64,000 bases of DNA from contig NC_088203.1 in NCBI RefSeq assembly GCF_037126465.1, positions 85,746,668-85,810,667 on the forward strand, written 5' to 3'. Below are positions 11,001-22,800 of the stretch, in pieces. The notes under the pieces were generated by a model. It was not told where the DNA came from. It saw nothing but the letters and a program-made list of their open reading frames with translations, and did no database searches. Position numbers and translations under genes: made by a program. How positions within the stretch are numbered: the first letter of the stretch is position 1; the number at the start of each line of letters is the position of its first letter. This DNA is from Ornithodoros turicata (lineage: Eukaryota > Arthropoda > Arachnida > Ixodida > Argasidae).

Positions 11001-14000
11001 GCTTTCACCCTCTTGGCTTTCTAGCTCATACTCCAGGAAGTCAAAGTCCTTGAAGACACCGAACTGCGGGTCACTGTGCGTGCCGTCTTCTAACTTGCTG
11101 TCCGCAGAAGCGTCGTTGTTTGCGGCAGAAACTTCCTCTGTGCTGCTACACATGGATGACTGTATGTCACTCGTCTGACTGAAGATAACCGAGGGGCTCT
11201 TGGGCAGTCCGACACGCTGTCCGCAAGCTGTGAGGAGGCTGACCAGATGTTCCCGCGTCCGTCCTTGGGACAGCCAGGGTCTGCGCCATCCTCCCAGCGA
11301 TCCGTTGTCACTAAAAGAGTGGTTGTGAGATAGACTTCTTCTCGGCGATGCGGAATTCTTGCTGTCGCCAACTCCGACGATAGGAGTCACGGAAAAGTCG
11401 AACGTGAATTCCATTGTACGGCCAGGAAGCTCTCGTTTTGCTTCAGATTCCGCAAAGGAACTGCTGGACGCAATACTGACACAGTCGGCCGAAGCGGTGG
11501 ACAGCGTGGATGGAACGTTAGATGGTGGAGCAGCAAGTGTTGATGAGCGTGTCACCACGTGCTTGAGGATTTTCAGGGCATCTTTCCACTGGGTCCCTTC
11601 TACATGACGGGAAATAGACCTGAGCAGGTCTGCATTGATGGCTTGTGCAGCTCCGTGGATGTCTATGTAGAGGAGGGCACAGTAGAGAACGCAAAGCGTG
11701 TGCTGCGTTAATGCTGGTGACCCTTTCTCAACCATCTCCACCAAGAAAGAAAGGAGGTTAACAAAGACCGGAGAGTACGCATCGTACAAGTATTTCACCA
11801 CACATTTTGTCCACTGAGAATTCTCTTTGCTGAAGGAACGCCGGCTATACAGGGTCATGACAGTGGCCAAGTTCTCTAGTTTGGGGGACCGTTCCATGCA
11901 TACGTGCGCCACAGACTCGGCAACACGCGTACACAAGGGAGTTGGTTCATCATAGTTCAACAGAAGATAGGGCAGAAGTGCCATTACGTGAAACGGAAAC
12001 CCAAGCGTCTCGCTGGGGTCAACAACGCCAACTTCGAGATGCTGCGTCAGCAACGAGAGGACGGTAATTGTCTGGTCAAAGGCTGCTGGGCAGGAGCATC
12101 CTTTCAGAAGGAGGGCGTGCACACCAGGAAAATTTGACCACTTCATCTGATGCTGAATATTTTCCGCCTTCTCTAGAAAGTCTGTCTGATCCAATGGCTG
12201 CTTTGTCAGAACACGCTCGAGGAGCCGCAGAGCCAGAAGGAACTCGTACTCATAATCTGAGTCCAACAGTGACACTGAGATCCAGAAGAACTGTGCCAGA
12301 AGAGCAGTTTTGTCTTCTTGCACAAACTGTTCATCTGCCATTTTGAGCGACAGAGCGCTGCGCGAGCGTCCCAAACTGTTGCCATGCAGTTTCGTGTCGG
12401 TCTGCAGGTCTTTAGCATCGGGGCTTTCTGGTGCTTTGCGACCAGGGTACGATACTGAATAGGATGTGCTACGAACGTGGCAAGTAGCAGGGCACGACAT
12501 GCGGCTTCCCGCAATGTTTGGAGCGGACTGGAAGATCTCGCGCATCAGATCGCTTATCTTAATCGCAGGATCAAGCGTGTCAACGGCTTCTTCAAGAGTA
12601 AGCATCAGTTCAGTTACATAGCCTTGCATGTCTTCTCCCTGCTCAGCAACAGTTTCAACGAGGCGTGATAAGATATCAACTAGCATACGTGTAGTTATCG
12701 GAACCTTGAGCGCTCGAAAGACTTGCAACGAGCGGCCCGCATAGTGCCGAGACGAACAGGAGAGGGCGAGCTGCAGTGAGACTTGGGCCCAACGCTCTTG
12801 AATATGAGCCAATGGCATGGACTCTTTAAAAACAAACAGCACATGCTGAAGGAAGGTCGTCAGCTGTTCCACACTCTTGACCGACCACACCTTAGCCGTG
12901 ATGTCTTCAAAGGCCCACAGGGGGCAATCCTTCTTGGAGGCTAGGAAATCTACCAGACACATGACAACGTCTTCCATCGACTGCGTCTCGTCGTGAGGCT
13001 CAGCTTCGTTACCTGCGAGTTTTACTCGTACCGAGACCATCGTGTCTGTTCCAGGAACCAGCCTGGTAGATGCAGTCAGGGCCACCTTCTGAGGTTCGGT
13101 GAAGTCATACTTCATGCGAGTCAGCGAGTGTGCTGGGAGCCCATAGCCGAGCTGTTGCGTGTGGTTGTTCAATAGTATACGAGACATGGTGAAGTGGTCG
13201 TTGTGTTGTGCAACGACGAGGAGGAGACTAAGCAGCAGCTTCTTGCAGTGCTCATGCACAAGGGGCCTGGCGTGATCGAGTCCCAGGAAGATTACGTGTA
13301 GCAGGAGGGGGACATGAGGGGACCACTCTACCTGGACACCACTCACCACAACGTCAGTGAGCAGCATGATGGCAAGGTTGCAGCGGTGGAAGCTTGCCAC
13401 AGGCTGCGAGCTGTCCGGAAGAAACTCTGACAGTGGAGCATAGAAGCCACCGTACTCTGGCATGGGCAATGGGTGTGGCTGAGGCGTATCAGGCTTTGCT
13501 TCCTCACGAAGAAGCGCAAAGTTGTCCCTGCCGTCATCGCTCCATTCGGCTCGAGACATGCCACTCGAATTGCTCCGCAAAGATCCTTTTCCATTGCTCC
13601 TGTCATCTGAGCTGTCTTCGGTGCTGCGGCGTTTGGTGTGGAGAGTGCCCTTCTCGGGGATGTCTACTTGTAGCCCGTTACTAGAGCGACCATCTTCCGA
13701 ATGACTACTGCTCTTGCGAGCACTTGTCAGCCGGAAGAATGGCGGGGTCTCTGTTCTCTCAATGGTGAAGTTTAGAGTCTCTACCATCTGAACCTCGGCC
13801 ATTATTTCATCCACCAGCCTCTCTGGCCTAGCTCTTGCCATGTAGATGACAACCCTTTTTGTGAACGGGAGAAGTTCATTAGGAGCCAGTCCCATGACGA
13901 TGAACAAGTAACGAATTATCACTTTCAGGTTGTTAGGCCAACAGCTACACAATGAGGCCCAAAGGTCCTCAATCTCCTTTGGATGCTCATCACCAAACTT

Positions 14001-17000
14001 GGCGGTAATATAAAACAGGTTGTTAAGCACCATTTCTGTTGCTTCCGCCGATCCCCATCCTTCCTTCCGCTCCAGTGTTCCAGCACAGTGCTCCTGGCCA
14101 AAGTGCTGCATCATGCCGAAATGAGAGACAAGGTGTGGATCAACGAGCTCCATGTTGTACAACCATGGCAGGAGGCACTGAAGAAGGTTCTGACGTGCCG
14201 ACGACCGAGCCGTCTGGAAACGGTTGGTGATTTCAGAGAACATGGGCATGGTAAGTTCTGGATGAACTCTAGCCATTTGCCTTGAGAGCTGAATCTGAGA
14301 TCCGGGATAGCCATTGATTATTAGTCCCTCGGTTAGTTTCTTGGCATCTTGGTCCATGGCTAAGGTGGAATGAAAGAAACGGTGGTCCAGGATATGAAGA
14401 AGCTGCAAGGCTGTCTGATGGATTTCAGCCCTTGGACACCCAGCATTGAGCAGCGCCACATTTATGATGGCCATGTAGTGATCGCACGGGTATTCCCGCA
14501 CGCTAAACACAGTGGCAAGGGCATTGAAACAGCCATCAGCAACGCGAACGTCGCCAGTGTAGCAGCGGTCAACAAGCCAGTCAAGAAGTGCCCCAGCATC
14601 CTGGTTGAAATCGAGCAGTAGCACAACCGTTTCTTGAGCTAGGCTGTAAAGCTGCTGTGAAGCTAACAAACTGTCGAGCCACTGATACACAACACTCTCT
14701 TCATTGAGACCTGGTGGGTCCATGCAGGGACCACAGCAAAGCACAGATGACATCGCCTGCAGTGCAGACAGTTCCAGTTCTGTTAGGGACTCAGCTGGCC
14801 GCTTCTCTGTGACGCCGAAAGGCACACCCATATTTCCACTCCACGATGCAAAAAGATAGAAAAGGTTACGTCGGAGGTCGTGCCCCAAGAGCTGGGTCTG
14901 ACATTCCAGGGAGAAGCTCTTGATCAGCTTGTGAATGAAGTTGCAAAAATGGAGTTTGATTTCTTGGACTATTTCTGGAACATCTTTCTCATTTTCTCCT
15001 TCCAGAAAGAGCCTTGCACCATCAATGTACTCCACAAAGGTGGTGTTGAGCGAAGACGCGTCTCTGTCTAGAATACTCGAGCTGACGCCAAAGGTGCCCA
15101 ATTCAGCAATGGCTTCCATTACTTTAGTCAGCTGTAGTCTGAGGATGTCCCGACGTCTCCTACGGCGAACGTTTTCTTGCTTCCTGTCAATTGCTTCACG
15201 GATGTATCCCACCAGCTCTTCCATGAGGTCCTTGAGGGCCATGCTGTTGACATGCGACAGTCCCAGGGCTGCTGCACCCCTCATGTCTGCCTGCTCGCTC
15301 CTCAAAAGGGGCACAATCTGCTTGAACAAGTTGGAAGCACTTATTCCACTATTACTTATTCCGGTGTAGCGATACTCGCCCCGGTCCGAAGGCAGTGTCT
15401 CGGGGGACGAACTGAAGCTCAGGTCGGGCGATAAGTAACGCACAGTGATGTTGCTGTTAGAGGGAGCTACACGGCAAGCGTACAGTAGATAGTTACGCCA
15501 CAAGCTCAGGTACATATCTCGTTCGCTGGGAACTTTCTTTGCGGGGGCAGTCCTCAAGAGGGATGCTCGGTTGTCGTTCACAGGGTTGAGCTCGATGACG
15601 CTAAAGAGAGACGTGATACGAGCAGTAACTATTGGCCAGGACAGTGTGACTGCCGTGGGGCAGTGTTTGAGGACATGTTCTTGATGTATAAAACCCATCA
15701 TGCTGGCGCACCACGCATCCATACGGGACACGTCGTCCGAGCGGTCCATCCTGTATATCTCGCCCTCCTGCGTTCCCGTCGTCCAGGCAGGACTGGACCT
15801 CTCTACTAGCCACTGCAAGTCCACCGTCGCCGCAGACAGCACCGCAGATCTTTCCGAGGCTGGCAACAATGGGAGACACTTCTCTACTACGGTGCTGGAA
15901 CAGGCCTTGTCAATGATGTCCACTACGGGTTCTTCGGTACGTGGTGGCAACAGTATCTTCATGACCGTCTTGGCTTCCTTGAGGATGTGCGCAGCTAATC
16001 TGCGTGGTGCAAGTCTGCAGTTGCAGAGCATCACCAGCGCAACACCTTCAACCAAGTGGAGGACGCTGGTCATTTGCTCGATGCGAATTTCCGAAACTTC
16101 CCGGGTGACGGCTTGGCTAGAATTCAGGGCGTTCTTCCAGCTGGTGAGGAACTGTAACAGCATGCGCAGAGCATTGTCCAGCAGCTGTGGGAATGTATCG
16201 TTGATGTCGCGAAGGACAAATTGCACGAAGCCCTGAATGACGTCCTCCCTCCATTCCGGGAAATCCAGCATCATGTTCTGGAGGGACTGGAAAGCCAGAC
16301 CACGGAGTTCTTCGTCCACATGCACGGTCAACCTTGACAGCATATCAACGAGGTCCTGACGTCGCATCCCGTCTGGAATCAAACGTGGGACAGCTGCTAC
16401 ACATGTGCGAAACAGATCGATTTTGGGCTTCCTTTCTCCAGTAATTATGTCATTCTGTACTGTAGTCATCATTAGGGGACGTCCAAACTGTACATCTAAT
16501 GCCTTGAGGATGTCGTCGAAGGCTTTTCGGACGTAGTAGTAGTACTGTGACATTCCGATGCTCTTTGCCGTGTCCTCTGTGAGCACCTTATTGATGAATG
16601 TCTTCTTCACTCGGAGTGTATTTCCCGAGGGCAATACACCCACAGCTCTTGGCATTGGAGGGCACCCTTCTTTCTGCTGCAGACTGTCTGCTACAACCAA
16701 GAAAGCACGCAGGCCAATGCTCATTCGTTCAGGGGTCAGGATTATCTTAATGGGTCTTCCTACTGACAATAAATCGAACACAATCTCTTTCATCGCAAAA
16801 TCCAACCTTTCCTGGGCAACAAACTGAATGATCTTGACAAAAATGTTGAGCGGCGTATCCCTCGGGACAACGGCTTTGGAGCCTTTTGGGAAGAGGGAGT
16901 TGACGATGCTCTGTAATCTTGTCTGCGTTGCCGTGTTGCTCTCGCACTTGACCCGGATCATGTACACCCAGAGCAGGCGATAAAGAGATTCCAGTGCAAC

Positions 17001-18176
17001 TCTGCACATCTTTGGGTCTCGATGTTTCAGGTGTGACAAGCACATGGCTAGAAAACAATGCCAATTCTGGAGAAAAAATAGTTTCTGACTGACACACAGC
17101 AGGCAGGTGACAAGCGGGAAGAGAGCAAGGCTGTGCTTCTTCTTGGTGCAGAGGTCTAGGGTCTGCGAGTAAAGCATTTCAACAAAGTTCTTTAGGCATG
17201 GTACATTTACTTCTGTCTTGACAGTTGCTGCCACTGGAACTAAAATTTCGACAAACAGGCCAGCTAGGGCATGTTTGATGTCTTTGTCCTTCACTTCGAG
17301 GAAATATGTAGCACATTCTTGCATGAACTGAAACGATGCCTCGAATTCTTCGATGGGTGCCATCTTTACCCTGAAGAATTTCATCCCCATCAAAAGACTG
17401 ATAATGCTCTGCGTTGTGTGAGGGCTGGGCTCCTTGGCCCGCAGCTCTTTCAATTCTGCCATGAAACATTTTCGCACAGATTGGAAACGCGATTGTGCCA
17501 AGACACCCACAACTTCCGCGTACAAGTCGGCTACTATGTTGACGTTCTGTGCATTGGGTCCTGTTTGAGAGCTCTCCCGGAAACGAAAGTGCTTGAAGGC
17601 GAGCGTATCGATGTATCCGACGAGGTCTTCGTGGCCCGGATGTAGAGGTAGTTGCTTGAGCACTTCGATGAGAACAAGGCAGAAAACAAATTCGATCGCC
17701 AAGTCTCGTCGTTCGTGTAGAGGGTCGCGCTCGACCTTCTGTTCGGCATCCCCTTTTGCTCTTGAGTCGGCCCGCGACCTTTGAAACTCGGGGTTTTCCA
17801 CCGTTTGACGTTCATACCACGCAAATAGTGTTCGCAACAAAGACGGGAGGCAGTGTTCGGCTACTGAACCTAATGCACTTAGCAGTTGATCAAACACGAT
17901 GTCTTCACCCCGTTGCAGTGACTTGGAAACGGGCCTTTCGAGGGGCTCCGCTAGGACAGCGCTGATCTTTTTCTCTGCCTGAACCGTGAATTCAGCGAAG
18001 AGAACACGCAGGACAAACTCTCCTGGTTTGACGTCTGTGTCAAACTGGATTCCAGAGGGAAATGGCTGTCGCTCTTTGCGCGCTCCCCAAGGAAGCAAGG
18101 AAGTTGGCTGATTTGAGACACCCGTGGACACTGGCCAGCTTTTCGTGTCACAGATAGCGTTGCTTTGTTTGGCCAT
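7785..18176 (-). CDS. fry: protein furry homolog (FRY/FRYL family), three coding exons
   Basis: Join, minus strand: 18176-10260, 9784-9466, 8014-7785; 8466 nt, about 2821 aa. Furry proteins are very large HEAT/armadillo-like scaffolds that bind and activate NDR/Tricornered kinases. They act in polarised growth, dendrite tiling and, in vertebrates, spindle function. The N-terminal block (KPGEFVL, then SLQRGED, then CLPSLLRTLFAWYERQ), the long helical repeat body and the C-terminal block (NGFVVV, then LMDFSLQV) all match what I know of FRY. The length is near human FRY (about 3000 aa). Ser-rich, probably disordered linkers sit near residues 1480-1555, 1890-1945 and 2180-2480. The ATG has G at -3 and +4, and an in-frame TGA lies 24 nt upstream (18200-18198). 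The gene is divergent from DET1. What is odd is that about 94% of the coding sequence is one exon. Confidence 0.95.
8188..9180. mobile_element. MITE-B copy 1, in furry intron 2, split by another MITE
   Basis: The two ends share an inverted repeat reading ATTATAGCGACCATGTC (8788 onward and the reverse at about 9158-9175). The interior matches the copy at 30336-30741 in opposite orientation, including stretches near ATTTCTACAGTACT and GTTGATTATC. Its left terminal CTACTA (8188-8193) is separated from the rest by the 592-bp element at 8194-8785. Similar-looking peptides from the two copies reflect repeat identity, not a gene. The outer limits are approximate. Confidence 0.75.
8194..8785. mobile_element. 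full-length palindromic MITE, TA target (Tc1/mariner-like)
   Basis: The arms are almost complete reverse complements of about 290 bp each. The termini read AGGGTGCGGCACTC and GAGTGCCGCACCCT, flanked by TA at 8192-8193 and 8786-8787. It inserted into the left terminal repeat of MITE-B: removing it restores CTACTA-AATTATAGCGACC, matching the CTACTAG-ATTATA form of the MITE-B terminus. There is no transposase. Confidence 0.85.
9466..9784 (-). CDS. fry: furry exon 2
   Basis: The acceptor is tattttgtttag|GGAGC (phase 0) and the donor is CTACCAG|GTAAAA (phase 1). The 106 codons include FQNTQALLLLDGFRKLLEHL and end HLHAHRSVLP, which I match to the RSLWP-type stretch of vertebrate FRY. The frame stays open past the donor to a TGA at 9326-9328. 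That tail is taken as intron because exon 3 supplies the conserved C-terminus in the right phase. Confidence 0.85.
10260..18176 (-). CDS. fry: furry exon 1 (residues 1-2639)
   Basis: This exon is an uninterrupted frame of 7917 nt. It ends at CTTCCAG|GTAACG, a good donor at 10259-10258, in phase 0. Past the donor the frame runs only eight more residues before a stop, so the donor is needed to reach the conserved C-terminus. The exon holds the family's N-terminal domain, the middle region and the start of the C-terminal helices (ending LHRLHFQ). An unbroken 2639-codon frame argues strongly for purifying selection and against a pseudogene. Confidence 0.95.
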
Positions 18177-18969
18177 TGCTCTAGAGCTTGTAGTTCTTCA
18201 ATTTACGTCTCATCTACGACACTGATCACAAAAGTCTTCACATCGTACGCTATCTCTAATAACATAGCCCAAGCCATCGCAGAAATTGCCAAGCATTCGT
18301 CCACTAAGCATCACGTCTGTTCACTCTTCGCGCCACGGTACAGAAACGTAATTCCTACGCAGCGCAAGAAATACCTCAAAAATAAGTTTTTTGTGTTTCT
18401 GAATCTCACGTATATCGATACAGACGATATAATCCTCCGTTTAGGAAGTGTACACATAAAATATATGTCACTTTTATTATAAGAGGATGGACACTTTACG
18501 GCCTTTGTCTCACATAACTTTAGATAGGTGTGTATATAGTCAGCGTCAACGTTTGCAACGCCACTAGCCCCATCTGTAAACAAAGATCACCGGCACCACA
18601 CATCATAAGAGAAAGACATTGCTCCATATGGGAATTGACATTTCATGTTCGGTCAGTTTGCGTTTGCTCCAGTGAAGGCAAAGTGTTCGCAAGCATGATC
18701 GCGGGTGATGTCGCTAGTGTCGGTAAACGTCAGTAACAAACAAGCTTCAAGCACTTCAAGTTCAAGCTTTATCGTGTGTTTATCATTTGTGTTTTGCACG
18801 GACACTCGTAATATGTTTGCTTATCAAGCCGTGTGTGACATTCTTTCTCACGATCGAGTCTGGACCCCTGATATCCTAATTATTTGTGTAGTTAACGTCG
18901 TATCACTAATGTTGCCAAGAATAATCATGAAGTGTGCGCGATAGCCGACAGGCAATCGCCTTCTGAATC
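18177..18969. promoter_or_regulatory. shared 5' region of divergent furry and DET1
   Basis: 793 bp separate the furry ATG (minus) from the DET1 ATG (plus), so both promoters and 5' UTRs probably lie here unless there are distant non-coding first exons. I see no clear TATA box in a useful position and no transposon. Several short open frames cross the region and look random. The bidirectional promoter is an inference from spacing alone. Confidence 0.5.
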
Positions 18970-19809
18970 ATGCCCACGCCTGAAAAATTGTTCGTTGTAA
19001 ACCGGCATCGCTGTTCTCAGGACGGCAGTACTTCGTGGAAACCCTTCTCGATCAACGCCTCTCAGCACCGCTCGCGCAACTCATCCGCACCTCCCGAGGA
19101 TGACTACCGCACGTCGCGGATACCAGTCCAGAACATTGTGTTACGTTTGATGCATCGTGAAACATACGCAGCTCGTCAGAATGTCTCCCCTTTTCACGTG
19201 TCACGTCGACTGCATCAAAACATTTGTCCCAACTTCACTGTCGTCAACGTTGAGAAGCCGCCCTGCTTCCTCAGGAAATTCTCGCCTGACGGGCGTCATT
19301 TCGTGGCCTTTTCTTCCGATCAAACTTCGATTGAAATCTATCAATATTGTGGACCGAGCGCTGCAGCTCACCTGATACGAAACCTGCCGGGAGACCAACA
19401 TACTGTGTGCAACGCAGCGCATGTTCGCAGTGTCATTTTCGGGGAGTTCCTGCGGCTAAAGCACATCGTTAACGTTGCGGGAAATGGGGGAGAACAGTTG
19501 AACCGCGAGTGCAGTTTGTTTGCAGATGACGGGAAGCACGTAATTGTTGGATCCGCCATGTATGTGCCCGATGATCCGCACCCTCTGTTTTGGGACATGC
19601 ACAGAAACAATGAAAGTGTTTCCCCTAACCCGCGGTCACCGCTCGAGGACTACACGTTGCACCTGGTCGACATGACAACGGGCATGCTGAGGGACAAGCG
19701 TACCTTCAAGACAGACAAGATCTTTCTCTCGCACAATCAGGGTCTCTACCTATACAGGGACACGCTGGCTGTACTTTCTGTGCAACATCAAACAGTTCAC
19801 ATTTTCAAG
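18970..19809 (+). CDS. DET1: DET1 exon 1
   Basis: 280 codons end at ATTTTCAAG|GTACAA in phase 0. The exon carries the N-terminal part of the DET1 beta-propeller-like region, with [13 protein letters not shown] and [11 protein letters not shown]. The frame continues 53 codons into the intron, which is not coding. Confidence 0.93.
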
Positions 19810-22800
19810 GTACAAAACACAGTTCGACTCATATTCGACTCAGGCCTCGTATTGTACTTCCCAGGTTCCCATGTGGCATTCATGGCATGTGTTACAGGGA
19901 ATAGCACACAAACATCACATAGGAAAACCACAAAAACATACCCAGCAAGCATATGTATGACGTACGTCTAAAATATAACCAGACTGGTGCTAAAAAATTC
20001 CTTAGCATCTGAACTATGCATAGATCGAGAAGTTACCCGTCAAAAAGAACTTGTTACGAGTTAAGTTACTGTTTGAAAAATGTAACTGAGTTAATAACGA
20101 AGTTCTTCTGCCTGAAATGGAACTTGCAGTTACGGAGTTACTTTAAAAAAGGAACCAGTTACTTCTGAGTTACATCGGACACCAAATAGCACTGCACAGG
20201 TGCAGCACGCGTGAGCAGTTGAGTTAGACTTTGAGTTGCCTGCGGAGGAGTGCAATACGATTAGATTGTTTTCATTTATGTCCAACTATTCGAACGCTTG
20301 GCATCTTACTCCCTGTGAGCGCACAATGGTACAGCTTCATTTCAATGGCAGCGTTTTCTTGTTCTTACTTCCTGAATAGAATATTGTCATTGATTGAATA
20401 TCACGTTTTATGGCACAAGATGCCATGAAAGACCCGGAGAGAAGGCACGAAAATATGCGGACGTGAGGGAAAAGCGAATTAAAAGTAACTTGGAACTTAG
20501 CTTAAGTTACTTTGGCAAAGTTACCTGAAAAAAGAAACGAGTTCCTCTGAAAGTTACCACGGTGCAAAAGTACTGAGCTAAGTTACAAGTTACCAAAAAA
20601 GGAACTTAGTTACAGTAACGAGCTACTTGTAATGAGTTACCTTGAACTCTGGAACTATGTCGTTTTGAAGCAGTTCCCTTGAGAAGCCACATGCTGCAGG
20701 AGATGTTGTTCCTCCTTTGGAGCATCATACATATGGTTGAAATAATTATCTATACTTATTACTATATACTTACATACTTCAAACATATGTAATTAATGCA
20801 TTGTGGTGTTATACAAGAGATAAGGTACTGTAAACACATTTTTATTTGCAATCCATTAATTTTCGTGAAATTTGTGATCACTAAAGAATCGCGAAAATTT
20901 GCACTCACTAATAAAGAGGCATAGGATGGAACAGATACACTCTGTCAGCTAAGTTGTCACAGAACAACAAAAAATCGCGAAATTAAACACACGCGAATAA
21001 CTTTGGAAACGGCTCAATGAATGGTTCGTGATGTTGACAGTAAGCGTGGAGGGCTTTTCAAACGAATGTGACGGAAACGAAATCACTTGTGATCATCAGC
21101 ATCACATGGGGAAGACAGTAAAAAGACAGGAAGTTAGGGTGGTGGAAGCAGAACAATTTTTTTAGCAAGTGTCATGGCAAATATACAGGGTGTCCCATCT
21201 AGCTGTGAACATATTTTTTAAAATATATATAACACTTTTTCCAAGATGAAATCAATTGCAATACTACAGCATATGCTGAAGGGCACTCCCTAGGAGGGCA
21301 TTAGCGAAGTTCAAAGGCAATGTCTTAATTAACTTTTTAATTATAAAATCTACGATGTTGTCCCAATGAGAACATCTGTTCCTTTCGGTCACCTGATATC
21401 GTAGCCGTTTTCAGAACAAAAATCCGTTCGATAGATCGCCCGCAAAAAATTAGTGAAGGAACGCCATTTTTTCTTTATTTTGTTCATTGCGCATCTTCGC
21501 AGACGCGTATTTCCTTCATCCCCAACGTGAGAGGGGAAAGGAGTACAGTGCCGCCTCATGCGTCGAACATGAGCTTTCACTTGCGGAAACTAAACAAAAA
21601 CAAATGTATCGGGTGACTCTATCGGAACTGGGTTGCATTTTCTGTTTCCTTTTAATCTTTTTCCAGGACGCGAGAGGCAATAGCGTGGTCTTTCTCCCTC
21701 TCACATTGGGGGTGATGAAAGACGCGTCTTCTAAGAAGCGCAATGAACAAAATAAAGAAAAAAATGGCCTTCCTTCACGAATTTTTTTCGGGCGATCTAT
21801 CGAACGGATTTTTGTTCTGAAAACGGCTACGATATCAGGGGACCGAAAGGAACAGATGTTCTCTTTGGGACAACTTTGTAGCTTTTATAATTAAAACGTT
21901 AATTAATGAAAGTTAATTAAGACATTGCCTTTAGACTTTGGTAATGCCCTCCTAGGTAGTGCCCTTCAGCATATGCTATAGTGCAATTGATTTCATCTTG
22001 GGAAAGGTGTTATATATATTTTTAAAAGATATGTTCACAGTTAGCTGGGACACCCTGTATGGTCCATGTTTTTTTTTTTTTGTGTGTGTGTGTATGTGTT
22101 TTCATGTGCTGCCCTCAGTTGAATGAGTGCTTGAAATGTGTGTTGTGCGACTTGCATTTATATTGCGGACCCAAATGTCTATGTTCCAGGTAACTCGAGA
22201 AGGCACATTTGTCAACGTTCGTACGGTGGGACGTTTCTGCTACGAGGACGACGAGTTGCTCGTGTCATCTGCCATGCTGGGTTCCTCCCAACCTTACCGT
22301 GAACCCACCATAAACTCCCTCAAGCATCGTTTGCTCGTTTACTTGTACAGACGAGCCGAGGGTGATCCCACAGCGCAACGCCGTTTTTATCAGCACTTTG
22401 ACCAACTCTGTGACCTACGGTTGTGGAAGATGCAGCTTCTGGATGAGAACCACCTTCTTCTGAAATATGCCAGCGAGGACGTCGTTCTCTTCAGACTCTC
22501 CGATCCCAATTCTCAGCCTTCCTTTTTTGTCGTCTACAACATTCAAAGTACCCAGGTGTTAGCAGTCTACGAGAACACCTCGGAGGAGCTCCTGGCGCTC
22601 TTCGAGGACTTCAGCGACCTGCTACGCAATGCTGCGCTGCATTCGGAGCTTACATGTTCCCCATCGAACAACGTTCATGCAAGACTTGTTCAGCAAAGGT
22701 AAAGCTTTGCTTTAAGCGCACTTTGTTGCTTCGTAGCGTAGATAGTAAAACAGTGTACATGGACAGTATGCAGGTCTTCAACTTGAGGTGGGAGCATGGT

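Noticed and set aside
10327..11178. 283-codon plus-strand frame opposite furry
   Set aside because: It is an antisense shadow of the Ser-rich C-terminal part of furry exon 1.
21487..21894. 135-codon plus-strand frame in DET1 intron 1
   Set aside because: It lies wholly inside the palindromic MITE and is mirrored by a frame on the other strand.
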